The translations under genes were made by a program, and so were the position numbers. A DNA stretch of 64,000 bases from Aphrocallistes beatrix. Lineage: Eukaryota > Porifera > Hexactinellida > Sceptrulophora > Aphrocallistidae. Shown piece by piece: positions 33,801 through 40,011 of the stretch. The DNA is taken from assembly GCA_963281255.1 (NCBI GenBank), contig OY725489.1:124001-188000 (forward strand). The letters run 5' to 3'. Every line of letters begins with the position of its first letter. Position 1 is the stretch's first letter. The notes beneath the pieces were generated by a model. That model had not been told where the DNA came from, did no database searches, and saw only the letters and a program-made list of their open reading frames with translations.

Positions 33801-36800
33801 GGGGGAAGGAAGTTATCTGGAGGTCAAAAAGTTTCTCTGCCTTCGCTAGCTCAACTCTCTGAGCCTCCAACTCGACCTGCTGGGTACGAAACGCCCGTAG
33901 CACCGATACCCCGCGTTCCAGATCCGCCCCTACGCTGCTAGGGCCCTCATCCCGGAATTTTATGTGAAAGTCAGCTGCGACATCTGTGAAATCTGTCACC
34001 TGTTTCAGAGTTATTTTGGTGAACTGGCGCTTAACTGGAATTAAAGATTTGTCGGTTTTTCTTGTCTTGAGCAACAGTTCCAACCACTGCTCCTCCAATT
34101 TGTCACAGATCAGCTGTTCATCAGCTGACACCCCTATCTCATACATTCCAAGCGTCCGATACCGTTCCTAAGATAACAAGTTAAACTTGAGTCTATAAAT
34201 AGCAGCAGAGCGTCTAAATTTAGCACCTGTATGTCTCTGTACTGCAGTTCCACTTCGATGGGCATGTCCCGTATGTCCGAGATCTTCTGCAGCACAAACT
34301 TCAAGGACTCCAGAGAGTCGGGAGAGTTGTCCAGATCTTCACTCAGCTGATTCAGCTCTCCGTGGAGCTTCATCAGAGACTCTTTCGCTGCTGTGTTGAG
34401 GAGGCCTCCTAGACACAGATTGGTCACTTGATCATGCCACTTAACACCTTAACCAAGTTTTTATCTGTTGGGGGTTGCACAAATTTTTGTAATTCCTCAT
34501 CACTTCAAACATGTCCTCGCCTCTACAAACCGGAACTATACCACCTTTTGGTTCCTATTGCAACTAACCGAGAGATCTGATCCAGTTCTTAATATAGATC
34601 TGTACTGAGTTGGCCAGAGAGCCTAGCTGCAGGTGGATACACCTGACGCGCTGGAAAGACGGAGATTGATTGGCCGCCTCCAACCAACGAACAGCTGATT
34701 GCAGTCGGTAGTCAAACTGAATGACAGACAGTTTCTTCTGAGCGATCTTCTCAACGTCCTTCTGCTGCTGCCACAAGTGTCGGTATCTGAGTGGTTAGTT
34801 CCAGTTACAATTTGATAAGTAAACAACAAGATTAAGTAAACAAACAATTGGTGATGTAAAGTTTCCAAATTTGATCTAAATATAAAGTTTTTGTGTATCC
34901 CTGGTCCAAGAGAGAAGTTCTACCTCATCTTCCACTTAGAGTGGAGATACTGCTCAATATCTATTCTGGCATCTTGGCAGCTCCTGACCACACCTCCCAC
35001 CATCTCCGAGATGTCGCCGTGGTTCTGAATGTCCTGGAAGAAGGAGAACACGTACGGCTCATCCTGCCCCTCCACTGGCTGAGGTGGCGCCTCTATGCAG
35101 GTCCCGTGCAGCCACCTGATGAACACATTCGTGCCCTCCACGAACGAGCGGACCTAGAACACGTGATAGTTCCTGTTTACGCATATCTTAGTTCCGGTTA
35201 GACTAGTTGGTTCCATATTTACCGCGTGAGTGTACATCTTGAACAGCTCAGATCCAGGCGGGTGAATGACAATCTCTGGCACGGAGAGGATGGCTTCTAG
35301 GGAGAAAAGTGGCGGCGACAACTCGTCCTCCATTCCCTGCAGGAGATCTGATAGGCTGTTGCACACCATGGACACAATCGCCCTGTGCACCCCTCTCTCC
35401 CAGTAGCTGTAGTACTGCTGCATCTTCGCGGACCGACCTATAAATAGAACAGGTGTCAGCTGGTCTGCTCATCAGCTGATTGGTGGGTTGGGGGGACTAC
35501 CTGAGCTGGTACGGAAGACAGTTCCCTCCATCTTGGTGAGGATTGGGCCAATGGCGTGGTACTTGCGGACCAGGGAGCTCATCACCTCGCAGCGGTGGCT
35601 CTCTAGGTGGTCGAAGAAGGACTTGGCGTCTGGCGGGCTGCCATCGATCTGGAGTGGTGCGGTCGTGAATAAGTTCGCCTCTGAAATGGTGCGCAACCGC
35701 ATTCCTATCTCCTCCGAGTTCTTCGTCACCTGGATGCGATGAGGTGTCAAAGGAATTCACGCGTATGAAACTATAAATATAATTGTGGCATACCTGAGTG
35801 ACGAATGACTCGAAATTGCTGAGCGCCTCTTCACACCTGTTGATGTAGTCTGCGATGGCGAGGCTGTTCCAATTGTGTCGCTTCACACCTGGCCGTATGG
35901 TCTTCTGCAACACCCTAACTCTCTCTTCGAGCAGAATGAATTCCTGCTCTGGGAGGGACCGCACCAGACTGCAGTACCTGCTGACACTCCGCTCCAATCC
36001 GTCCCGGTACCTAACAGAACTGGAACTAAGAATCGGAACTAAGAGTGATTCGTTGATAATAACTTCGTATTATTAATTGGCATTACTGGACCATGGATGG
36101 AATGGAACTGACTTGATGTAGCTCTCCTCCTGTAGTGCCACATTCCTGGCCAGCTCCGGAATGGCATAGCCCAGCTGTTCCAGGTACTTCGTCTCCTGGA
36201 TGATCTCATTCAGTTCGTGTGCGAAGTTCACGATAAATATGTCACTAGGTGGCAGCGACACAAACACCTGTTCTGATTGGTCAGCCGCCACAGAGCGACA
36301 CATTCTCTCTTCTCCCCCCGGTGTCATGGACAGCTCATGACTCTCAACTGCCACTTCTGGTTTGTCAGGTGTTAGTTCCGAATCACCAGTCCTCAAGATG
36401 GTTCTCTTGAGGTATGAGGCGAGGTGGAGATCTTGATGCTCCACCCAATTCTGGTACAGCTGGTCTTCATACTCCTTCATGGCTCGTGCCACCACTAAAT
36501 ACTTGTTCTTAGCAGCCCTGCCCCTCTCACTGTCGATCAGCTCCTTCATGCCCTACAAGGCAAAGTGGAACTGTCACCTCATAGTTCCATATTGTGACAC
36601 CAAACTGGAACCGGCCTACCTGGAACTTGAGGACGGACTTCTTGATCTTCTGGAAGAGGGAGCGGCTCCAGTGAATGGCGCCCGCCACTTTGGGGAAACT
36701 CTTGTAGATGGGAGGGTCAGACTTCCGGAGTTGGAACAGCTGACCAATCGAATCCACTTCCTTCTCAAACTGAGACATAATCTCTCCGAACTTGCGCATG

Positions 36801-39791
36801 AGGGTGCTCTTGATGGCGGGACGGGACCCAATGGTCTGGTACTTCTGCAGGAGGTCGAACGCCCCTTCCGAAGAACGCAGCGCGCGAAATGATTCGTCGA
36901 TGAACTGGACGGCTTGCTGCTCCAGCTGCTCCACGTTACTCTGAAATGTCTCAATCAGACTCAGCCAATCGGATTGCTTGGAAGGGTCGAACACTTCGAA
37001 TCGGACGATTTCGAAAGGTGTGACTAAGTCGTGCACCCGCATCCTCACCTTGTCGATACTCTTCGACTCTCCTAAGGTGCATAGTGTCAGTAAACAAACA
37101 AACAAACAAACAAATAAACAAACAAACAAACAAACAAACAAACAAACAAACAAACAAACAAACAACAAACAACAAACAAACAAACAAACAAACAAACAAA
37201 CAAACAAACAACAAACAAACAAACAAACAAACAAACAAACAAATAAATAAATAAACAAACAAACAAACAAACAACAAACCTGTGACGGCTTTCAGATCCT
37301 CTCCGAATATGTTGAAGAAGTCCTCCATCGTCTGAGAGAGAGTGTGTATGTCCTTGCAGATCCCAGCCATGTACCCACTCACCCTGAAGAGTTTGCTTCT
37401 GTCGAACTCCCAACGCGCATCTCTTCCCGAACTCTCAATCTTGGCGCGGACCTCCATGTACGAACTCTGCCACTGCTCCAGTGTCTGTTTGGCCTCCGTG
37501 GTCAGCTGTAAACAGACTCGTAAACAAGTAAACAAACAAACAAACAAACAAACAAACAAACAAACAAACAAACAAATAATGCTAAGAGATGAGAATTGAG
37601 TAATAAACGAATTTCAAATATTCTGGAAAGAAAATTTGACACATAACTCGCCTGCTTGATGCTGTCGAGTGTTTGGGGGCTCCTATTCTTGAACAGGAAT
37701 TTGATATTCAGAGTGGCCTGCACTTTCTGTGACAGCTGCCACGCCACTCTCTCCATGAGTGGGACCATCTGGTCGTCCCGGTTGAAGTGTCGCGATATGA
37801 TCCACACCATCCTGAGAGCATTCATCATCGGAGGAATGGAGTCCTTGATCAGGGAGAAGCTCCTGCCTACAGGAGGGAGGGAATGGAATGTCAGTTTGTT
37901 GCACGTTAGGAAATGTATATTAGCAGGTTTTCGCGAGTGGAATGTTGCTCAATTATAACACTAGTTCTATTAATAGAATTCGATAGGACTCACCAGCTGT
38001 GATATTCTTGAAGTGTCGCTCTAGTGTCATCAGGAATCTCACGTTGTCCTTGGCCTCCACGTACATCTTCCCGAGCTCAGACTTGCTGGAGTCGTAGCCA
38101 ATCAGAACCATGGATTCTGCCATTCTCAACACCTCGAGACACGCCTCCACCTGACAACGGAATACGGCTCAGATATGTAAACTTATCAAGTTATAGTATC
38201 AGATTAGAAGCGATAGAGTAGTCATTGCGCCCGTAGGACGCCTGAGGGGACACAAGTGTTGTCAGCTGTTCTGATTAAGCGCCAAAATATGCATTCCAGA
38301 ATTTAAACGTGTCAGAAATAAGAAGTCTTCCTTAAACTAATCTAATACTTCTAATTGAATAGAACTATGGATGTACATAATTGCAACTGGGACTATGGAT
38401 ATCCGTGTACTATAAATAGGCACCTGTGGCAGCTTGATCTGCTCCCACATGCTGCTGAGGACTCCGCTCCGTTCCTTCCAGTAGTCCACCTCAGCCAGCG
38501 GTCCGCTCCCCACCCTCTCTCTCTGCAGACACGAGTCCACCACGGACTGGATGGAGTGCGCCCAGTTGGTGGCGCTGTACTCCAGTCGCTCCAGAGTGCG
38601 CGCGTCTCTGGAGATAGTTCCGGTTCCGAGGTTCGGAATGTCTGGTAGTTCCAGTTTGATCTCTCCTTCTATCTGCTGGATGGTCTGGCTGATCTGAGAC
38701 AGGAACTTCCTCACATTCACCACCAGGTCGTCTCGCACTAGCCTCTTCGTGGAACCTAGACACGGTACAGTTGGATTGGAATTTGGAACTAATACAGCCA
38801 TAGTTCCAATTGGAACCAAGCGTTCACACCTGCTAGGAAGTCAGCTGAGGAGAGCTGGGCCTGAATGGGTTCACAGGTGGCCAAGCTGTGGATAGACATG
38901 GCGCTAACTGCTCGAGAGGGCTGTTTTGATTGGCCAAGGTTCCCTTGTTCTCCTTGATTGACTAATAAAGCACAGCTAAATATCCATAAACTATAACTAC
39001 GAGTAATCGCCAAGTGAGGATTTACTAAATCTTACTAGAGATTGCCCACATAATTATATGCATTTACTAGTTTTGCCTCGTACCTACGGCTCCGGCCTGG
39101 AAGAGGGGGAGGTAGACGTAGGTGAGGAGGTTCTCGAGGGCTTTCAAGCTATTTCCAGGGACAGAACCGTACTCGAATAGTTCCCCCATCTGGACCTTCG
39201 CAGCTGATTGGGTGTCCATGGGCGGGATGGGATTGGGGGTGTTGGGGAGGAAGTAGACGATGTTGGCATAAGTGAGGTCCTCTGTGATCTCCTTGATGGA
39301 CATCTTCAGCTCGACACTTGCGGACTGTGCTGTGGACTTCTGCCCATTCTTCTCCACTCCTATTTCGTGGTTATACATTTAGACACTTCCATATAAGTTC
39401 ATTTAGTTATTGTTCTAAATAATAATAAGATTCATCTATGAATTTCGTGAAAACTATAAACTTGCTATACTATACTCCCTAGCAACGTACCTACAGGAGA
39501 GGAACGTCCCTCCGCCAATACTGCACTGTCGCCATTCCCCTGATTGGCAGGTGTATCCTGGATACCATTTCTTTTCAAGGAATTCGCTTCGTAAAACACA
39601 ATAGCTGGCATATCCTCAAGAATTCCATCCCTGTTGTCAAGGTAACGCACCAGACTGGTAGGAATGTTTTCGTCTGATCCAAGCAAGGTGACAAATGGCG
39701 AGTCTCCATGGTGACCCAAAAGACACGAAACTATTTCTTTGAACCACCACACCCGGAGGTCATCATTCCACAATCCACCTTTGGTTGTCAT
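7549..39791 (-). CDS. DNAH10: Axonemal dynein heavy chain, DNAH10 type (34 exons)
   Basis: The whole gene can be assembled from GT-AG junctions. Approximate exons, 5' to 3': 39791-39491, 39359-39084, 38960-38826, 38757-38420, 38150-37995, 37866-37665, 37506-37280, 37071-36620, 36555-36114, 36011-35795, 35730-35503, 35437-35224, 35155-34925, 34788-34571, 34410-34227, 34168-33311, 32170-28129, 28075-27857, 27781-27557, 27496-27100, 27040-26786, 26685-26134, 26079-25743, 25546-25399, 25300-25007, 24957-24739, 24676-24344, 23779-23549, 23453-23206, 9813-9255, 9193-8875, 8776-8408, 8070-7900, 7841-7549. The sum is about 4,630 codons, the expected length of an axonemal heavy chain. The C terminus ([16 protein letters not shown], then [14 protein letters not shown]) is diagnostic of DNAH10, the beta-type heavy chain of inner-arm I1/f dynein. 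Reading frame and phases are intact throughout, including across the 13.4 kb intron. Confidence 0.95.
8071..8340. repeat. Minisatellite filling a DNAH10 intron
   Basis: About five imperfect tandem units of roughly 50-60 bp, each containing AGTAAGAAAATAGTAAAT and GTAGG(T/C)AATG(T/C)AGGTTT. They occupy most of the 337 bp intron between exons 32 and 33. Reading frames through it are repetitive and not genes. Confidence 0.85.
8795..8842. repeat. CAA trinucleotide microsatellite in a DNAH10 intron
   Basis: About fifteen CAA units lie within the 98 bp intron 8777-8874. The opposite-strand poly-cysteine frame is an artefact. Confidence 0.9.
10184..11176 (-). CDS. Secreted coiled-coil + F5/8C-like protein, array copy 1 (intact)
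   Basis: A 330-residue intronless frame. Residues 1-22 are a signal peptide ([17 protein letters not shown]). Then comes a CPSCYIPC cysteine cluster, a domain I do not recognise (about 35-150, [20 protein letters not shown]), a short heptad coil (about 135-190, [29 protein letters not shown]) and a C-terminal beta-sandwich (about 195-330). The last part resembles the F5/8C-like domain of BTBD9: [19 protein letters not shown], then [12 protein letters not shown], then YIRMQGTNN and an [11 protein letters not shown] end. It is probably a secreted oligomer that binds a glycan or surface ligand through the C-terminal domain. The coil is shorter than in copy 5. It lies inside the DNAH10 intron on the same strand, with its own TATA box. 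Confidence 0.82.
   Translation of the reverse strand: MKFASSRSSIVLVLLSFVSSAVLESSNQCPSCYIPCTPQNETDSSLVRTFSHQIEGRSLIIVLDAITGEANIMYSNRKGSLYFKTMIVDDYEMSELCEIFSAAPTVNHPNSQRNKALVYFEQFPRQRLSPIDEADARYLYLFQKSKLLISKQKRLIDQLNNTVHTHEAFEREIVKKVETLSLQNQNLQNHIEKDEMREKLEYAIVNARISGIGYYCLPTNFKLQFPCAARNSDHCSIVYPNWLYIDLAEPLTLNRIQIYFYEYDKRVSIVSIQVSLDRATWISVVSQVSGQKLLDISLSRLYQARYIRMQGTNNIYRQHFAMHWIKLDWV
11238..11245 (-). promoter_or_regulatory. TATA box of array copy 1
   Basis: TATAAATA on the minus strand, 62-69 bp upstream of the ATG at 11176. The same spacing and flanks recur in all five copies. A TGAGTCA heptamer lies further upstream at 11452-11458. Confidence 0.6.
11515..11599. mobile_element. Pogo-like MITE, 85 bp
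   Basis: TIRs CAGTCAAACC and GGTTTGACTG, flanked by TA on both sides. It is inserted in the 5' flank of array copy 1, just outside the TGAGTCA module. Confidence 0.65.
11823..12881 (-). pseudogene. Secreted F5/8C-like protein, array copy 2, in-frame stop in the coil
   Basis: The frame starts [17 protein letters not shown] at 12881 and is in register to the end (KLDWV at 11823), except for a TAA at 12300-12302. The stop lies in an in-frame extra segment (FNETSTS-stop-FF) of about 30 bp in the coiled coil that copy 5 lacks. The N-terminal half is nearly identical to other copies. The F5/8C-like half differs in loops (GTCNLSHQH). It is either a nonsense pseudogene or a gene that removes the segment by splicing: a GTAGAG donor at the KKVETL step and a TCTCAG acceptor after the stop would rejoin in phase 0. 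The splice idea is inference. Confidence 0.75.
12946..12953 (-). promoter_or_regulatory. TATA box of array copy 2
   Basis: TATAAATA 65 bp upstream of the ATG at 12881, in the same context as the other array copies. A TGAGTCA heptamer is at 13119-13125. Confidence 0.6.
13151..14043. mobile_element. Helitron-like element ends in opposite orientations
   Basis: 13151-13290 is the reverse complement of the 3' part of the Helitron-like element at 58041-58536; shared landmarks are CATCTCTAAATATGT and AAATCGATAT(A/C)ACTCGAAA. At 14018-14043 a plus-oriented 3' end (CAGCGCAAGTAAGCGAAGCG, then CGCTTG) is present. I see no gene between them; the ORF at 13177-13509 overlaps the element and is not supported. 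Confidence 0.45.
14851..15296. mobile_element. hAT-like MITE composite, copy 1
   Basis: TIR CAGGGTTGCCGTGGGAATGG at the left and its reverse complement at the right. The 8 bp target duplication GTGTGGAC (14843-14850 and 15297-15304) is the hAT hallmark. The interior is rich in CCCACAGAAA units and contains a second, nested element (14985-15122). A sister copy is at 32464-32885. Confidence 0.92.
14985..15122. mobile_element. Second MITE nested inside the hAT-like MITE
   Basis: Sequence related to the element at 43894-44176 (CCCGTCCCGGAAATTAGG units, right end ATTAGGCATGCCC). It is flanked by CAAGAAAA on both sides (14977-14984, 15123-15130), an 8 bp duplication. The left TIR is missing. Confidence 0.7.
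15865..15872 (-). promoter_or_regulatory. TATA box of array copy 3
   Basis: TATAAATA 66 bp upstream of the ATG at 15799. TGAGTCA heptamers are at 16046-16052 and 16107-16113. The promoter is preserved although the gene is split. Confidence 0.55.
16145..16235 (-). mobile_element. Truncated Helitron-like 3' end
   Basis: ACAAGCGCGTCGCTTGCTTG followed by GCGCTGCGG and GGACACTTTGTGTCCGC matches the reverse complement of the 3' terminus of the element at 58041-58536. The rest is missing. Confidence 0.45.
16257..16880. mobile_element. Palindromic foldback element A
   Basis: Imperfect inverted arms: CACAAAGTTCACATTTTTAA near 16395 pairs with the region near 16790, AACTTCAGTCGAGT (about 16430) pairs with ACTCGACTGAAGTT (about 16732), and AAAAAACCGT near 16260 pairs with ACGGTTTT near 16870. 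It has no coding capacity. Confidence 0.65.
16881..17216. mobile_element. Palindromic foldback element B
   Basis: The arms AGAAGGCTTGAAAAATA and its complement, plus ACCGATAAATCAAAAACCGT and its complement near 17140, pair over about 90 bp. The loop is about 150 bp. It directly abuts elements A and C. Confidence 0.7.
17225..18219. mobile_element. Large (995 bp) palindromic foldback element C
   Basis: Two arms of about 450 bp are near-complete reverse complements around a centre near 17665. Examples: CATTCCATGAAAAAATTCCA against its complement, and CATAAGGCCTCACAACTGAT near both ends. The terminus is flanked by TA on each side. No open frame of interest is present. Related end sequences occur in the element at 32211-33297. 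Confidence 0.85.
18499..19480 (-). pseudogene. Secreted F5/8C-like protein, array copy 4, 2-bp deletion
   Basis: The ATG at 19480 starts [17 protein letters not shown]. The frame shifts near 19243, where all other copies read [10 protein letters not shown]; this copy lacks two bases (GTAGACTTCC instead of GTAGAGACTCCC on the plus strand). After the shift the rest is open to KLDWV at 18499. Terminal-domain loops are again distinct ([14 protein letters not shown]). The intact downstream half and a single small lesion imply recent loss, or a sequence error. Confidence 0.8.
19545..19552 (-). promoter_or_regulatory. TATA box of array copy 4
   Basis: TATAAATA 65 bp upstream of the ATG at 19480. 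A TGAGTCA heptamer is at 19732-19738. Confidence 0.55.
19838..19990 (-). mobile_element. Truncated Helitron-like 3' end, inverted
   Basis: Starts ACAAGCGCGTTTGCTTGCTT and contains CAATGACGTCATAATACCAT and CACATGCCAAAAATCAGCTT, landmarks shared in reverse complement with the elements at 21585-22014 and 58041-58536. The other end is lost. Confidence 0.5.
20170..21213 (-). CDS. Secreted coiled-coil + F5/8C-like protein, array copy 5 (intact, longest coil)
   Basis: A 347-residue intronless frame from ATG 21213. The signal peptide is [17 protein letters not shown], then CPSCYIPC, the shared N-terminal domain, a coiled coil longer than in copy 1 ([20 protein letters not shown]), and a C-terminal F5/8C-like sandwich ([44 protein letters not shown]). 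Most differences from copy 1 lie in the terminal domain, for example [14 protein letters not shown] against [14 protein letters not shown]; the first 150 residues are almost the same. It is the 5'-most gene of the array. Probably secreted and oligomeric; the ligand is unknown. Confidence 0.82.
   Translation of the reverse strand: MKFASSRISIVLFLLLFVSSAVLQSSNQCPSCYIPCTPQSETDSSLVRTFNHQIEGRSLIIVLDAVTGEANIMYSNRKGSLYFKTMIVDDYEMRELCEIFSAAPTLTHPNSHRNKAVVHFDQFPRQRLSPIDEADPRYLYLFQKSKLLVSKQKRLIDQLNNTVHTHEAFERKIVKKVETLSHSLQTLNSQLSSLKSQFSLQNHNLQYHIKKDETRKKLEYAIANARISGYSYLCRPSTYKPQFPRAARNYDHCGTPYPHWMYIDLAEELTLNRIQIYFYDHDKRVTTATIQISLDKANWITVAYQVSSQQLLDFSLSRLYQVKYIRMLGTNPLHSNLVMHWIKLDWV
21278..21285 (-). promoter_or_regulatory. 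TATA box of array copy 5
   Basis: TATAAATA 65 bp upstream of the ATG at 21213. Three TGAGTCA heptamers follow upstream (21466-21472, 21537-21543, 21578-21584); the last abuts the Helitron-like insertion. Confidence 0.6.
21585..22014 (+). mobile_element. Helitron-like non-autonomous element
   Basis: Begins TTCTTACTATTAAAACTCGA and ends AAGCGGGCTTG, the same termini as the element at 58041-58536. Host sequence reads GAGTCA before and TCTTACAATTAAAGAAC after. The paralogous flank at 11452-11478 reads GAGTCATCTCACAGTAAATA without the insert, so insertion was between A and T with no target duplication. Confidence 0.7.
22101..22609. mobile_element. Pogo-like element with internal tandem repeats, 509 bp
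   Basis: TIR CAGTCGACTCTCGTTAATAC and its complement at the right end, with TA on both sides. The interior repeats TTAATACGAACACGGATAA several times and contains an internal CAGTCGAATCTCGTTAATAC near 22411, suggesting a dimer or self-insertion. No transposase is seen. Confidence 0.75.
22862..23100 (-). other. Orphan copy of the array upstream module
   Basis: The sequence matches the 5' flank of the array genes (GAATCAACGAACAAATCCGT, then GAGTCATCTCGATCGTATAA) but no gene follows. It carries three TGAGTCA heptamers (22958-22964, 23019-23025, 23060-23066). It is a sixth, truncated duplication unit at the 5' edge of the intron. Confidence 0.6.
23206..28075 (-). CDS. DNAH10: DNAH10 part: AAA4, stalk/MTBD, AAA5-AAA6 start (exons 18-29)
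   Basis: Twelve exons. AAA4 has [14 protein letters not shown] near 27891-27920. The stalk coiled coil runs through exons 21-23 ([20 protein letters not shown] and [20 protein letters not shown]), enclosing the microtubule-binding domain in exon 22. AAA5 and AAA6 follow ([48 protein letters not shown]). The last exon ends SRTGG in phase 2 with donor GTCAGT at 23205, immediately before the giant intron. Introns carry TTTG repeats near 23790, 24315 and 25570-25735. Confidence 0.92.
25578..25735. repeat. TTTG tetranucleotide microsatellite in a DNAH10 intron
   Basis: About 35 TTTG/GTTT units on the plus strand (CAAA on the transcript strand) in the intron 25547-25742. Frames rich in CLFVCLFV across it are artefacts. 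Confidence 0.9.
28129..32170 (-). CDS. DNAH10: DNAH10 part: giant exon 17, linker and AAA1-AAA3
   Basis: An uninterrupted 4.04 kb exon in a gene whose other exons are 130-860 bp. It encodes the linker and the first three AAA+ modules. P-loops are visible: AAA1 GPAGTGKT near 30897-30918, AAA2 GPTGGGKS near 30052-30075, AAA3 GETGTSKT near 28991-29018. The AAA1 Walker B region CFDEFNRI and the sensor-containing [16 protein letters not shown] stretch are present, so the catalytic site looks complete. The acceptor is TTCCTAG/ATACATG at 32171. The donor is CATTCAG/GTAAGC at 28128. A size this large could reflect intron loss through a cDNA-mediated conversion. Confidence 0.93.
32211..33297. mobile_element. 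Foldback element in DNAH10 intron 16, with a nested hAT MITE
   Basis: Long inverted arms: CACTTGTATTAATGGACCAT near 32310 pairs with ATGGTCCATTAATACAAGTG near 33170, over about 150 bp (32262-32410 with 33087-33235). The outer ends (GCCATGCCCTACTACATATA and TATATGGAGTAGGCCATGG) resemble the ends of foldback C. Almost the entire 1,140 bp intron is this element. Confidence 0.75.
32464..32885. mobile_element. hAT-like MITE composite, copy 2
   Basis: Same TIRs and interior as 14851-15296. The 8 bp target duplication is GTATCTGC (32456-32463 and 32886-32893). The nested second MITE sits at 32597-32734, again flanked by CAAGAAAA. Confidence 0.92.
33311..39791 (-). CDS. DNAH10: DNAH10 part: N-terminal tail (exons 1-16)
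   Basis: Sixteen exons encode the cargo/docking tail and the start of the linker. The ATG at 39791 gives [20 protein letters not shown]; a short hydrophobic/aromatic start followed by a variable stretch is usual in axonemal heavy chains. Checked junctions include exon 1 to 2 (GTA-G/GA, phase 1, giving SSPVGVEKNGQ) and exon 16 to 17 ([13 protein letters not shown]). Tail signatures include the [10 protein letters not shown] region and [18 protein letters not shown]. Introns are 40-200 bp except intron 16 (1,140 bp, filled by nested elements). Two introns are largely made of TTTG repeats. Confidence 0.88.
37088..37276. repeat. CAAA tetranucleotide microsatellite in a DNAH10 intron
   Basis: Nearly the whole 208 bp intron is AAAC/CAAA units with a few AAC slips. 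Opposite-strand CLFVCLFV frames are artefacts. A second, shorter tract lies at 37523-37576. Confidence 0.9.
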
Positions 39792-40011
39792 GGTAAAGTT
39801 ACAATTAGTAACTCATGCAAATTCTAAATCTAGAATCCTAAAATAGATCCGTTAAGCTGTACAATCAACCTATTGTACGACTATGCTATCGTTTAGCTGT
39901 TTAATGAGATAGAAATCAAGTACTTGAGTTGTAAAATGGTTAAATAGTAATAAGTGAGCATAAAAATAAACGATTAGTTCGAGTAAGGAATGTTACTATT
40001 TATAGAAGTGA